Source of the DNA: Cesiribacter sp. SM1
Lineage (GTDB): Bacteria; Bacteroidota; Bacteroidia; Cytophagales; Cyclobacteriaceae
DNA length: 64,000 nt
Assembly: GCF_020178975.1 (NCBI RefSeq)
Contig: NZ_JAHXBU010000047.1
Span: 1-64,000 of the forward strand
Direction of reading: 5' to 3'
Both the position numbers and the translations under genes were made by a program. Below, one piece after another: positions 1 to 8,099 of this stretch. The notes below the pieces were generated by a model that had not been told where the DNA came from, made no database searches, and worked only from the letters and a program-made list of their open reading frames with translations. Numbering within the stretch: the first letter of the stretch is position 1; every line of letters starts with the position of its first letter.

Positions 1-4
1 ACTG

Positions 5-1456
5 GTGAGGCAAAAGGATAAGCTACATCAAGTTCTGGTAGAGCATGGTATAGACATGCTGGCTATGTTTGACCAGGAGTTAAACTTCTTGTACAGTGGA
101 GGTTCCACCTTCAGAATAATGGGCTACACGCCAGAACAGCTTGTTGGCACTAATGTTATACACTACATTCATCCCGAAGATGTTCCCCAGGTTGAGGAAG
201 CGTTAAGGCAAATTCTTACTTCACAAGAAACCGTTAAACTTTCAGATTTCCGATTCAAGGATGCAAAGGGAGCATGGAGATGGATGGAGACAACGGTGAG
301 CAATCAGTTAAATAATCCTAATGTCAGAGCGCTGGTATCTAATTCACGGGATATTTCCAGCAGAGTAATACTAAGTCTTGAACTGGAAAAGCTTTCCCTG
401 GTTGCAAAGAAGACCATCAATGGAGTCGTGATCTTCGATGCTGATGGACGTGTAGAGTGGGTGAATGATGGTTTTACCAGAATAACAGGCTACACTTTTG
501 CCGAAGCGGCAGGTAAATTTCCTGCTGTTTTTCTTTCAGGGGAAGAGACTGATATAGCCACTATCAACAGAATCAGAGAAAAGTTAATACAAGATCAGCC
601 GTTTTCAGAAGAGGTGGTTGCTTATAACAAGTCAGGGCAAAAGATGTGGGTTGCACTTGATTTTACTCCTATTCTGAATGATCGTGGTGAGTTGTTGAAT
701 GTGATAGCCTTGCAGACTGAAATTACAGAAAGAAAACAAGCAGAAATACAGCAGCTAAAGTTAACCCAGGACCTTTACAAGCAAAATAATGATTTGCAGC
801 AGTTCACCTATGTTGTCTCCCACAACCTTAGATCACCAGTAGCAAATGTTATGGGATTAGTGGATATAATGTCCACACTTGATAAGGATTCTGATGAATT
901 TGATACTACGCTTGCCTATCTGAAGAAATGCACAGGAAAACTTGACGGTGTTTTGAAAGATCTTAACATGATTCTTTCCTTCAGGGATAAAGAAGATTTT
1001 ATTGAGATGGTAGAAGTGAGTGTCGCAGAAAAGTGCCAGCAGGCAGTGGAAGATCTTCAGGAATTACTTCAAATAAGTGGTGGTGAAGTGAATATGGACA
1101 TTGATAAAAGCATTATTGTCCTTGGTAATAATGCTTATATATACAGTATCTTTCATAACCTGCTAACTAATTCCATAAAGTACAGGTCACTTAAACGTAC
1201 TTTAAAGATCGACATCAAGTGCATAAGCAGCGACAGAACTGGCACCATCATATCTTTCCAGGATAATGGATTAGGCTTTGACATAGATTTAGCGGGTGAC
1301 AAACTCTTTAAGCTTTACAAGCGGTTTCATAACAACTCCGATGGAAGAGGTGTCGGGTTGTTCTTGATCAAATCTCATCTTGATGCCATGGGTGGACGAG
1401 TAGAAGTGTCCAGTGAAGTAGACGTGGGAACGATGTTTCTAATCTACTTTAAGTAA
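5..1456 (+). CDS. PAS-domain sensor histidine kinase (5' end may lie outside window)
   Basis: This is a cytoplasmic two-component sensor kinase with no membrane segment in the visible part. Two PAS/PAC units occupy about residues 15-120 and 130-240 (second one ends in the usual TEITERKQAE linker). A HisKA helix follows with the phospho-acceptor at His273 in VSHNLRSPVAN, and then an HATPase_c domain with the N box (HNLLTNSIKY), G1 box (DNGLGFD) and G2 box (GRGVGLFLIK). The H-N-L-R form of the H box is common in kinases that work with small Rcp-like regulators, and such a regulator lies convergent just downstream. The GTG at position 5 is only the first possible start: the frame stays open to the window edge, so the protein may be longer. 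The ligand is unknown. Confidence 0.9.
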   Translation: MRQKDKLHQVLVEHGIDMLAMFDQELNFLYSGGSTFRIMGYTPEQLVGTNVIHYIHPEDVPQVEEALRQILTSQETVKLSDFRFKDAKGAWRWMETTVSNQLNNPNVRALVSNSRDISSRVILSLELEKLSLVAKKTINGVVIFDADGRVEWVNDGFTRITGYTFAEAAGKFPAVFLSGEETDIATINRIREKLIQDQPFSEEVVAYNKSGQKMWVALDFTPILNDRGELLNVIALQTEITERKQAEIQQLKLTQDLYKQNNDLQQFTYVVSHNLRSPVANVMGLVDIMSTLDKDSDEFDTTLAYLKKCTGKLDGVLKDLNMILSFRDKEDFIEMVEVSVAEKCQQAVEDLQELLQISGGEVNMDIDKSIIVLGNNAYIYSIFHNLLTNSIKYRSLKRTLKIDIKCISSDRTGTIISFQDNGLGFDIDLAGDKLFKLYKRFHNNSDGRGVGLFLIKSHLDAMGGRVEVSSEVDVGTMFLIYFK

Positions 1457-1603
1457 GGTGCATGAAAGCTATGTCAATGATGATGGAGAAAATAGCTTAT
1501 TCTTTGCTTTATAGTAGATCTTAGAAGGAGTAGTTGCAGGAGAAATGAATACCAATATTTAAGCTATCTGCAAAAGCAGTGTTAGATTGAATTTGTACCT
1601 CTA

Positions 1604-2011
1604 TTATCCCCCAATCAATGTTTTGACTTCATTTGCATCTAATGGCTTTAAGATGTATTTCTGCACAATGTCTTTGTGCAAATTAACATTCTCACCATCT
1701 TGACTGCCTATGTGGGTTGCTAACATATAGATAGTAAGCCTGCTTCTGTCAATGTCTTGTAACTTTTTCAACTTTTCCAAAAATTCAAATCCGTCCATGT
1801 CAGGCATGTTCAAATCCAGAAACAGTAAATCTTTACCCTGTTCTTGTTTGGTTGAATTCTTGTAATGATCAGTGATATATTGTAGTGCTTGAGTCCCATC
1901 ATGCATGCATAGCACCTGTTCAGCGACACACATATTTTCTAAAACTGACTGATGCACAAAGCATGACACTTCATCATCATCCACAAGCAAAATTTTATTT
2001 ACCTTTTTCAT
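1604..2011 (-). CDS. Single-domain response regulator (CheY/Rcp-like)
   Basis: A 135-residue receiver domain with no output domain. The acidic pocket is DDD at residues 11-13, the phospho-acceptor is Asp66 in LFLDLNMPDMDG, and the conserved lysine is in YILKPLDANE. The frame extends 24 codons further upstream, but the ATG at 2011 gives MKKVNKILLVDDD, the normal beginning of the family, so I chose it. The gene converges on the PAS kinase that ends at 1456, with about 150 bases between them. This arrangement and the Rcp-like length suggest that the kinase phosphorylates this regulator; the pairing is inferred, not shown. Confidence 0.9.
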   Translation of the reverse strand: MKKVNKILLVDDDEVSCFVHQSVLENMCVAEQVLCMHDGTQALQYITDHYKNSTKQEQGKDLLFLDLNMPDMDGFEFLEKLKKLQDIDRSRLTIYMLATHIGSQDGENVNLHKDIVQKYILKPLDANEVKTLIGG

Positions 2012-2264
2012 AACAGATGTTAGCTTAAAGAAGCCCTGAACGATAAGGCTATAAAGTGACGGTAATTTAACCCTAAATTTCAATTCTACTATAACTGCAA
2101 GCCAAACAAAGTATTTAAGAGCAGGGGTTGTATCTCCAAAGCCAGCATACTGACATAGATTTCATTGTTGCACACCTGATGATAAAATTATTCTCTGGGC
2201 AAAACCTCTCCTGGCGGAATGGTCGGAATCAATTTAAACCAGCATTCAAGGTTAACAAAGAAGC

Positions 2265-2290
2265 ATGTCTAATATCAATATATTAGACAT
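2265..2290. repeat. Perfect 11-bp palindrome, 4-nt loop, in divergent intergenic region
   Basis: ATGTCTAATAT and its exact reverse complement are separated by CAAT. Another related half (ATGTCTATTTGTCTAA) follows at about 2298, and a second small inverted repeat (ACTATT/AATAGT) lies at 2330-2346. The 509-bp gap from 2012 to 2520 sits between the divergent response regulator and the T9SS-cargo gene; besides these elements I see no gene in it. The palindrome could be an operator; the A/T-rich arms lack a U-run, so it is not a typical terminator. Confidence 0.6.
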
Positions 2291-2520
2291 ATATATGATG
2301 TCTATTTGTCTAAGCTATATAATCAAACCACTATTTTCATAATAGTTTCATAAACCTGTACTCGGTATAATGTAACTAACTGTAAAACAGCACTAAGAAT
2401 GTGGTTTAACATTATTTAACTTTAATTAAGAATACGTTAACACCGGCGCATTGGGTGATGCAGTACTTTTGAATAAGCATCAAATTGCTTTGATAAAGCA
2501 TCCATTTAAATTTTTAACCC

Positions 2521-3552
2521 ATGAAAAAGGCGGCCCTATTTTTAGTATTATGCCTTGCCACAGGCTGGTTAGCGCAGGAGGTACAGGCACAGAAGGATTC
2601 TCCAAAACAAAGGATCAGAGTAATTACCAAAGACAGTAATGGCAATAAGGTTGCATATGAATACAACAGCCGTGAAGAAATGCAGCAGGATGAACGCCTG
2701 AAAGGCTTGAACCTGCCCCTGCCCCTCGATGGCAACATTACTTTTGAAATCGACAGGGATAACACTTATGATCGGCTCCTGGAAAATGCTGGCAGTTTAA
2801 GGCAGCTGAATGATTCTGTAAAAATCAGGCGGTTTAGTTTTCATCCTGACAGCAACATGCTGAAACAAGTGGACAGGGCCAGGTTTGTGATTGTAAGGGG
2901 AATGGAGAATGTTCCATTAGAAGACCTGCTCAAGCAGCGGGATAGTGCGATGGCCGGGGGAATGCAGAAAGAGTTAAGGGTTTTAAAGCTCAGGGGAGTG
3001 CCCGCCATGGAAGAAATGCCTGCGGATATGCAGCAAATGCTGAAGGAGAGAGGGCTGGATTTTAAAGAAGGGGACGTGATGATCTGCCTCAGCCATCATG
3101 ATTCTGTACCCCATCCGCCAGTGCCGCCGGTGCCGCCTATGCCTGCCGAAGCGGCAGGATTAGCTGTTCCGCCAGTACCACCTTTACCTGCCGAAGCAGC
3201 AGACTTTACCCTACCGCCAGTACCAGCAGTGCCGCCTGTTCCGGCTCCTGAAGCTGTTGCGGAACGCTCTGCAACACCAGCAGAAGCTCCCTCCTGGCTG
3301 GAGGAGCTGGCTGTTTACCCAACACCATCTGCCGATGGACAGGTACAACTGCGATTTAAATCTAAAAACAGGGGAGAAGTTTTGCTGCGGTTAATTGACC
3401 TGAATGGAAAAGTTGTATATGAAGAAAGAGTGCCTGATGCAGCTAACACCATAGAGAGAACCATACAGGCCCCGAATGGAGAAAGAGGCATAATGGTACT
3501 GCAGATTCAGCAGGGGGGCAACACCTACAGCCGCCGAGTGATTTTAGAATAG
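2521..3552 (+). CDS. Secreted proline-rich protein with T9SS type A C-terminal sorting domain
   Basis: The 343-residue protein has a Sec signal peptide (MKKAALFLVLCLATGWLAQ, cleavage expected near residue 23). The middle, about residues 195-250, is a Pro/Val/Ala region built on a roughly 15-residue repeat of the type VPPVPPxPAEAA. The last ~85 residues (from LAVYPTPSADGQ to the terminal RRVILE) match the pattern of the T9SS type A sorting domain: a YPxPS opening, an LIDLNGKVVYEE strand and a final beta hairpin. It should therefore cross the outer membrane through the type IX system and be attached to the surface or released. The N-terminal ~190 residues resemble nothing I recognise, so the activity is unknown. 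A strong terminator follows directly. Confidence 0.85.
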   Translation: MKKAALFLVLCLATGWLAQEVQAQKDSPKQRIRVITKDSNGNKVAYEYNSREEMQQDERLKGLNLPLPLDGNITFEIDRDNTYDRLLENAGSLRQLNDSVKIRRFSFHPDSNMLKQVDRARFVIVRGMENVPLEDLLKQRDSAMAGGMQKELRVLKLRGVPAMEEMPADMQQMLKERGLDFKEGDVMICLSHHDSVPHPPVPPVPPMPAEAAGLAVPPVPPLPAEAADFTLPPVPAVPPVPAPEAVAERSATPAEAPSWLEELAVYPTPSADGQVQLRFKSKNRGEVLLRLIDLNGKVVYEERVPDAANTIERTIQAPNGERGIMVLQIQQGGNTYSRRVILE

Positions 3553-3578
3553 TATTTTTTTATCTCCTCATACACCTG

Positions 3579-3610
3579 AAAACCGGCCGGAACTTCCGGG
3601 CGGTTTTTTT
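3579..3610. terminator. Rho-independent terminator, convergent genes
   Basis: AACCGGCCGG and CCGGGCGGTT form a 10-bp stem with one mismatch, loop AACTT, followed by seven T on the plus strand. It ends the T9SS-cargo gene and touches the stop codon of the small minus-strand gene at 3609. Confidence 0.85.
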
Positions 3611-3767
3611 ATCGCCTTAAACGTGGCCCAAAGCGAACCACTACCCACACCACCAGCAGTAGTATAAATACCCAGGCCGGAATCTGGCCCGGAAGCACAG
3701 TTTCATTTAAAACCAGCAGCAAAACTGCAACCAGTAGTATAATAATAGCATTCAGGTGTGGTCCCAT
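3609..3767 (-). CDS. Small two-helix membrane protein, 52 residues
   Basis: An ATG at 3767 opens 52 codons ending in TAA. The protein has two strongly hydrophobic stretches, about residues 7-20 (AIIILLVAVLLLVL) and 30-45 (PAWVFILLLVVWVVV), joined by a short polar turn (NETVLPGQI), and it ends with a basic tail (RFGPRLRR). This hairpin topology with a positive C terminus is typical of real small inner-membrane proteins and unlikely by chance. It lies 93 bases downstream of the PAS protein on the same strand and ends at the bidirectional terminator. No function can be given. Confidence 0.6.
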   Translation of the reverse strand: MGPHLNAIIILLVAVLLLVLNETVLPGQIPAWVFILLLVVWVVVRFGPRLRR

Positions 3768-3860
3768 CAGGTATATAGTTTCAGCCCTAAAAATATAAAA
3801 TTAAGGGAAGGGATGGAAAAAAATAACTGGTTTAGCCCCGCTAAAGCTGTAACAGCTGCT

Positions 3861-5177
3861 CTAGTTGAACTCGTTGGTTTTTTTCATGATCCTGTTAATC
3901 ACCCGGTTAAGCTCATGGGTGGTGGTAATGAGATAGCCGAGCCACTGCCTGTTTTCAGTATTAAGCTCATCTTCTTTGATGAGCTGGGTAATGCCCATGA
4001 TGGTGGCTACGGGCTTGCGTACTTCGCTGGCGTAGAGACTGGCTATTTCCTCCAGCTTTTCGTACTGCTGCTGCTCTTTATCTATGTTGGTGGCGCTAAG
4101 GGCTACGCCAATAGTATTTCCTTCTGAATCGCTCACCTTAAAGAAACGCAGCTTGTACCAGAGCTCAACGCCCGGGGCAAACTTAAGCTTTTGAATAAAC
4201 TCCGACCGCTCTTGTGTTAATACCTCATTGATGTGTGCACGAAAAATATCTTCGGTACCTGGCGGTGCATAATGCCAGAAGGAGTCTCCTTCGGCTATTT
4301 CCCTGTTAAAGAATGTGCTGGCAAATTCTGCGGCAACCCTGTTGAAGGATATTACCTTAAAGTCCTGGTTGATCAGGATGTTTAGGTCTGAGGTGCTGTT
4401 TAAGATGGCAATCAGTTTATTGTTGGCTTCCTGTATGTTTTCCTCTACCTGCTTTCTTTCGGTTACGTCTTTTATCAATACCGTGAGCCCTTCTGCAGAT
4501 GGGTAAACGGTGCGCTCAAACCATACATTTATATCGGGCCAGTACTCCTCAAACCTGATAGTGGTATTATCTCTTACTGCCTGGCTATAGTACTTGTACA
4601 GTTCATCACCTTTGGCTTTTGGAAGTACATCCCAGATGCGTACACCTAAGATCTGGCTGACAGGAAGCCCAACAATTTCTGTAAATACCCTATTGGCTTT
4701 GATGATTCTCCAATCCTTATCAACAATGTAAAAACCGTCGGTAATATTTTCAATAACTATATCTAGCTTTTCGCTGCTTTTGCTTAGTTCCGACTGGGCA
4801 GCCTCATTTTCTGTAATGTCGTAGCCAATACACATGACTTCTGCTACTTCGCCAGCTTCATTGAGCAGGGCAGAAAATTCGTAATACGACAAAAAAAAGC
4901 CCCCGGCGCCATCGGGCTTGCGCAACTGTACCGGAATACTTTTATTCGGATTGGCAATGCAGCTAAAAGCGGTCTGCCTGCAGGCTTCCAGATCGTCGGG
5001 ATGTATGGTGGCTTCAAAAGGCAGCCCTACAAGATCTGGAGCAATAAAGCTGAATTTACTGGCAAAAGCCTTATTCACATAGGTGTACCTGCCGTCCATG
5101 CTAACCCTTAACAGATAAAAGGTGTCAGAATTTTCCAGGTGTGCATACAGGCTTACCGGTAAATTAAATTCAGCCAT
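3861..5177 (-). CDS. Triple PAS protein with HisKA-like tail, no ATPase, acceptor His lost
   Basis: Three PAS units are visible in 438 residues: about 10-125 (RVSMDGRYTYVNKAFASKF), 130-245 (IVDKDWRIIKANRVFTEIVG) and 255-370 (LINQDFKVISFNRVAAEF). The tail from about residue 375 resembles the HisKA dimerisation helix pair, but it reads ASEVRKPVATIMGI, with Glu385 where the phospho-acceptor His belongs, and the protein ends without any HATPase_c domain. It cannot be an autonomous kinase; it may dimerise with other kinases or transmit PAS signals by contact. The gene upstream on the same strand encodes a close paralogue that kept the His, so the pair arose by tandem duplication. There are 235 bases between them with no other gene visible. 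Confidence 0.85.
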   Translation of the reverse strand: MAEFNLPVSLYAHLENSDTFYLLRVSMDGRYTYVNKAFASKFSFIAPDLVGLPFEATIHPDDLEACRQTAFSCIANPNKSIPVQLRKPDGAGGFFLSYYEFSALLNEAGEVAEVMCIGYDITENEAAQSELSKSSEKLDIVIENITDGFYIVDKDWRIIKANRVFTEIVGLPVSQILGVRIWDVLPKAKGDELYKYYSQAVRDNTTIRFEEYWPDINVWFERTVYPSAEGLTVLIKDVTERKQVEENIQEANNKLIAILNSTSDLNILINQDFKVISFNRVAAEFASTFFNREIAEGDSFWHYAPPGTEDIFRAHINEVLTQERSEFIQKLKFAPGVELWYKLRFFKVSDSEGNTIGVALSATNIDKEQQQYEKLEEIASLYASEVRKPVATIMGITQLIKEDELNTENRQWLGYLITTTHELNRVINRIMKKTNEFN

Positions 5178-5412
5178 TGATGTATAAGCGTGAGGTTAGG
5201 GTGTTTTTTTAGCTGCACACTTTGCAGGAAATGGTATCAGGAAAAATGGTAAGCTTAAAATACTCATTTAATTAAGCTTGCTTACATATTCGGTGATTTT
5301 TTTAATGCATTCAGGCATGCTGAATGTCCGGAATTTTTAGATGAAAGGCCGCGGAAAAGGCAAGGCAGCATGAATGGAAGGGAGCAAGTGCTGCCAATAC
5401 GGAAGGTATTCT

Positions 5413-6735
5413 TTAACCTATTTCGCTGGTTTTTATTACTATCTGGTGAATAACACGGTCCAGCTCCTGGGTAGTTTTTCTGAGGTGCCCGAACCACTCC
5501 TTATTTTCGCGGGTTAGTTCTTTCTGCTCAATAAGCTGGGTAATGCCCAGGATGGTGGCTACCGGCCGGCGGATGTCGTGTGAGTAAAGATTGGCAATTT
5601 CTTCCAGCTTTTCGTACTGGCGCTGCTGCTGGTTGATGTTGGTAGAGCTGAAAGCAACGCCTATAATATTTTTGTCTGCATCATAAACAGGAAAGTACTT
5701 CACCAGAAACCATAGGGCAAGTCCGGGTTTGAAGAACAGCTTTATTTTTACTTCTACAGGCTCTCCTTTCAGGGCAGTCTGAAAATTATGAATAAACTCC
5801 TCTACCGTACCTGGCAGTATGTACTCCAGTATATTCTGTCCTACTTCAATCTTTTGGTTCTCGTAGAGTATTTTAATGCTTTCGTAGGCAGTTTTATTGA
5901 AAGAAAGCACCTTATAGTCCGGATCGATGAGAATGTTGATATCTGAAGTGCTGTTGAGGATAGCAGATAGCTTATTCCTGGATTCCCGTATCTTTTCTTC
6001 GGCTTTCTTCTTTTCAGTAATATCCTGGAATAGTACGGTCAGTCCTTCTCCAGAGGGGTAGGCGGTGCCTTCGTACCAGCGCTGTTCCTCTACATTATAA
6101 TCGATAAAGTAGGAGGTTGTATGCTCCAGCATAGCCCTGCGGTAGGCTTTGGGGTACTGGTAAGCGCCATTGTCGGGAAAAATATCCCACAACGATTTTC
6201 CAAGAACCTGCTGGCGGTCTACTCCTACAATTTTTTCAAATACCCTGTTAACTTTAACAAACTCCCAGTTTTTGTTAATGATTAAAAAGCCATCTCCAAT
6301 ATTCTCAATAATGTTATCGAGCTTAATGGCATACTGCAAAGCTTCTCTCTGTGCATGCTGGCTTTCAGTGATATCATAGCCAAGGCACATGATGCCACGT
6401 ACAGTACCATCCTTGTCTTTAAGAGCAGAGGCCTCCCATTGTGTCCAGACCATGGAACCACCCCTGTTGTCGGTCATGCGGATGCGAAAGGTAAATGTTT
6501 TGTGGGGGTGTCCGTGGCAGGCAGTGGTTACCTGGCTGGCCTTTTTTAAATCTGCGGGGTAAACAACACTGTTCAGGTGGGTACCTATAAAATTGTTGCT
6601 GATAAAAGAGAACCTGCTGGCAAATAGCGGATTAACATATATATAATAGCCCTGGCTGTCTACACATACCATGTAGAATGAAGCCGAGTTAGTAAACCTG
6701 GTGTATGTACTGTTAAAAATCTGGTCTCCAGCCAT
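5413..6735 (-). CDS. Triple PAS protein with HisKA-like tail, no ATPase domain
   Basis: This 440-residue protein is a paralogue of the next gene downstream, with the same domain order: PAS at about 10-125 (VCVDSQGYYIYVNPLFASRF), 130-245 (IINKNWEFVKVNRVFEKIVG) and 255-370 (LIDPDYKVLSFNKTAYE), then a HisKA-like hairpin. Here the H box is intact (YSHDIRRPVATILGI, His386), yet the protein ends about 54 residues later with no ATP-binding domain. It could be phosphorylated in trans by another kinase, or be a scaffold. No membrane segment or signal peptide is present. The 225 bases upstream (6736-6960) hold no convincing gene. Confidence 0.85.
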   Translation of the reverse strand: MAGDQIFNSTYTRFTNSASFYMVCVDSQGYYIYVNPLFASRFSFISNNFIGTHLNSVVYPADLKKASQVTTACHGHPHKTFTFRIRMTDNRGGSMVWTQWEASALKDKDGTVRGIMCLGYDITESQHAQREALQYAIKLDNIIENIGDGFLIINKNWEFVKVNRVFEKIVGVDRQQVLGKSLWDIFPDNGAYQYPKAYRRAMLEHTTSYFIDYNVEEQRWYEGTAYPSGEGLTVLFQDITEKKKAEEKIRESRNKLSAILNSTSDINILIDPDYKVLSFNKTAYESIKILYENQKIEVGQNILEYILPGTVEEFIHNFQTALKGEPVEVKIKLFFKPGLALWFLVKYFPVYDADKNIIGVAFSSTNINQQQRQYEKLEEIANLYSHDIRRPVATILGITQLIEQKELTRENKEWFGHLRKTTQELDRVIHQIVIKTSEIG

Positions 6736-6960
6736 TAACGATGCTTTCGCTTTTGGTTAAACAGCACTTGTGTAATTGCAGAACAAGGAAACGGGCTGCA
6801 CTGTTTATGAGGCAAAACCAGGGCTGAATCCGTCGACTGCTGCACTTAATATAAGCAGAATATGTAGAATACAAAGCTTGCTTTCCTTTCCGGGAGAAAG
6901 GCTTAGGCGCGGGATTGCACATGCCAGGATATCAACACAGCGCATGCTGAAGACGGAGAC

Positions 6961-7821
6961 TTATTTCTTCCGGGCCTCGTAAATCAGCTTGCCTTCTTTA
7001 TCCCACTCCTGCAGAATATAAGGGGTGTGGTTATCATCCCAGGGGGTAGGGGGGTACTGCACCACCCGCTTACGGCGCTGCTTGGGGCCTGGGTAATATT
7101 CGGTCCAGATGCCTACTTTTTCATCGAAGCGATACTCGCCCTTTACTGCCAGGCGGCCGTCTTCAAAAAAGTAAAAGTAGTTGCCTTCTTTTTTGCCATA
7201 CTCTACCGGAATTACCTCCTGCAGGCTTTTGGCTTTATCGCTGTAATAGGCAACTTCAGATTCTTTTGGCCAGCCCTTAAAGTATTTCTCTTTGTTGTCG
7301 AGTACATAGTAATCGTACATTTTGCGGTAGGTGGTCCAGCGGCCATGCTTGGCGCCCAGGTAAAAAATGCCTTCTTCCACCACCTGGTCGTCTTTTAGTA
7401 CTTTGTAGGGGCCGTGCAGCAGCATGCCTTTGTCGGGCGTAGGGTTGCCGCCCACTTTTACGGTTTTGCTTTTGTACTCATACCAGTGTATGTCGCGCAC
7501 ATAAGGATCGGGGTCCTGCCATTCGCGCAGGAGGTGAAACAACTGAATTTTCTCTGCTGCACCATAACCGCTTTTTGTAAAGCCCTTGCGGGTTTTCAGG
7601 TCGTAGAACACATTCTTTTTCCGCTTTTTCTCCGGAATTTCCTCCTCTTCCTTTTTTTCTTCCTCAAAATCTATGGTGAGGGGCTTATCGGTAGTAAAGC
7701 TTTCTTCCGTTGCTGCTGCAGGGGCCTGCCTTTGAGCAGATTCTTCTGTTTGTGCCAGCAGGGGCTGCTGCAGAAGCAGCAGCGCACTTAGCGAACATAC
7801 GGATGTTAGAAATCTATTCAT
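6961..7821 (-). CDS. Secreted MORN-like repeat protein
   Basis: The ATG at 7821 gives a clean signal peptide (MNRFLTSVCSLSALLLLQQ, cleavage after LLA), so the longer 305-codon reading is rejected; 286 residues result. A charged Glu/Lys-rich stretch follows (FEEEKKEEEEIPEKKRKKN). The second half contains MORN/YwqK-like units of the type GxYxxxxxGxxxxxGxF: LHGPYKVLKDDQVVEEGIFY, KEGNYFYFFEDGRLAVKGEY and KVGIWTEYYP. Proteins of this kind are common in the Bacteroidota envelope and usually have no known activity. It is transcribed alone as far as I can see; 278 bases separate it from htpG. Confidence 0.75.
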   Translation of the reverse strand: MNRFLTSVCSLSALLLLQQPLLAQTEESAQRQAPAAATEESFTTDKPLTIDFEEEKKEEEEIPEKKRKKNVFYDLKTRKGFTKSGYGAAEKIQLFHLLREWQDPDPYVRDIHWYEYKSKTVKVGGNPTPDKGMLLHGPYKVLKDDQVVEEGIFYLGAKHGRWTTYRKMYDYYVLDNKEKYFKGWPKESEVAYYSDKAKSLQEVIPVEYGKKEGNYFYFFEDGRLAVKGEYRFDEKVGIWTEYYPGPKQRRKRVVQYPPTPWDDNHTPYILQEWDKEGKLIYEARKK

Positions 7822-8040
7822 ACAAATGTGGTAACGCAAAGGCAATGGCTCTTGGTATACAATGCGCTGAAGATGCAAAATACCTGTTTTTATATAATTT
7901 ATAAATAAAGACAGTAATACCGGATCATGGACTTTAACAACTAAAGGCTGCTTTTCTGTTCCGTCTGATTATATTTTTGCAAAAGAATAGGCGCGCAGCT
8001 ATTGCTGATTCAGGTTCGGCTGGATTATCCGGTACTTACT

Positions 8041-8080
8041 AAAAATAAAAAAGCGAGAGAAATCTATCCCTCGCTTTTAT
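8041..8080. terminator. Terminator of htpG (hairpin works in both directions)
   Basis: AAAAGCGAGAG and CCCTCGCTTTT form a stem with one mismatch around AAATCTAT. On the minus strand the stem is followed by CTTTTTTATTTTT, giving htpG a strong terminator 20 bases after its stop codon. On the plus strand a shorter T-run also follows. Confidence 0.8.
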
Positions 8081-8099
8081 CAACACAATCAGAATAAAA

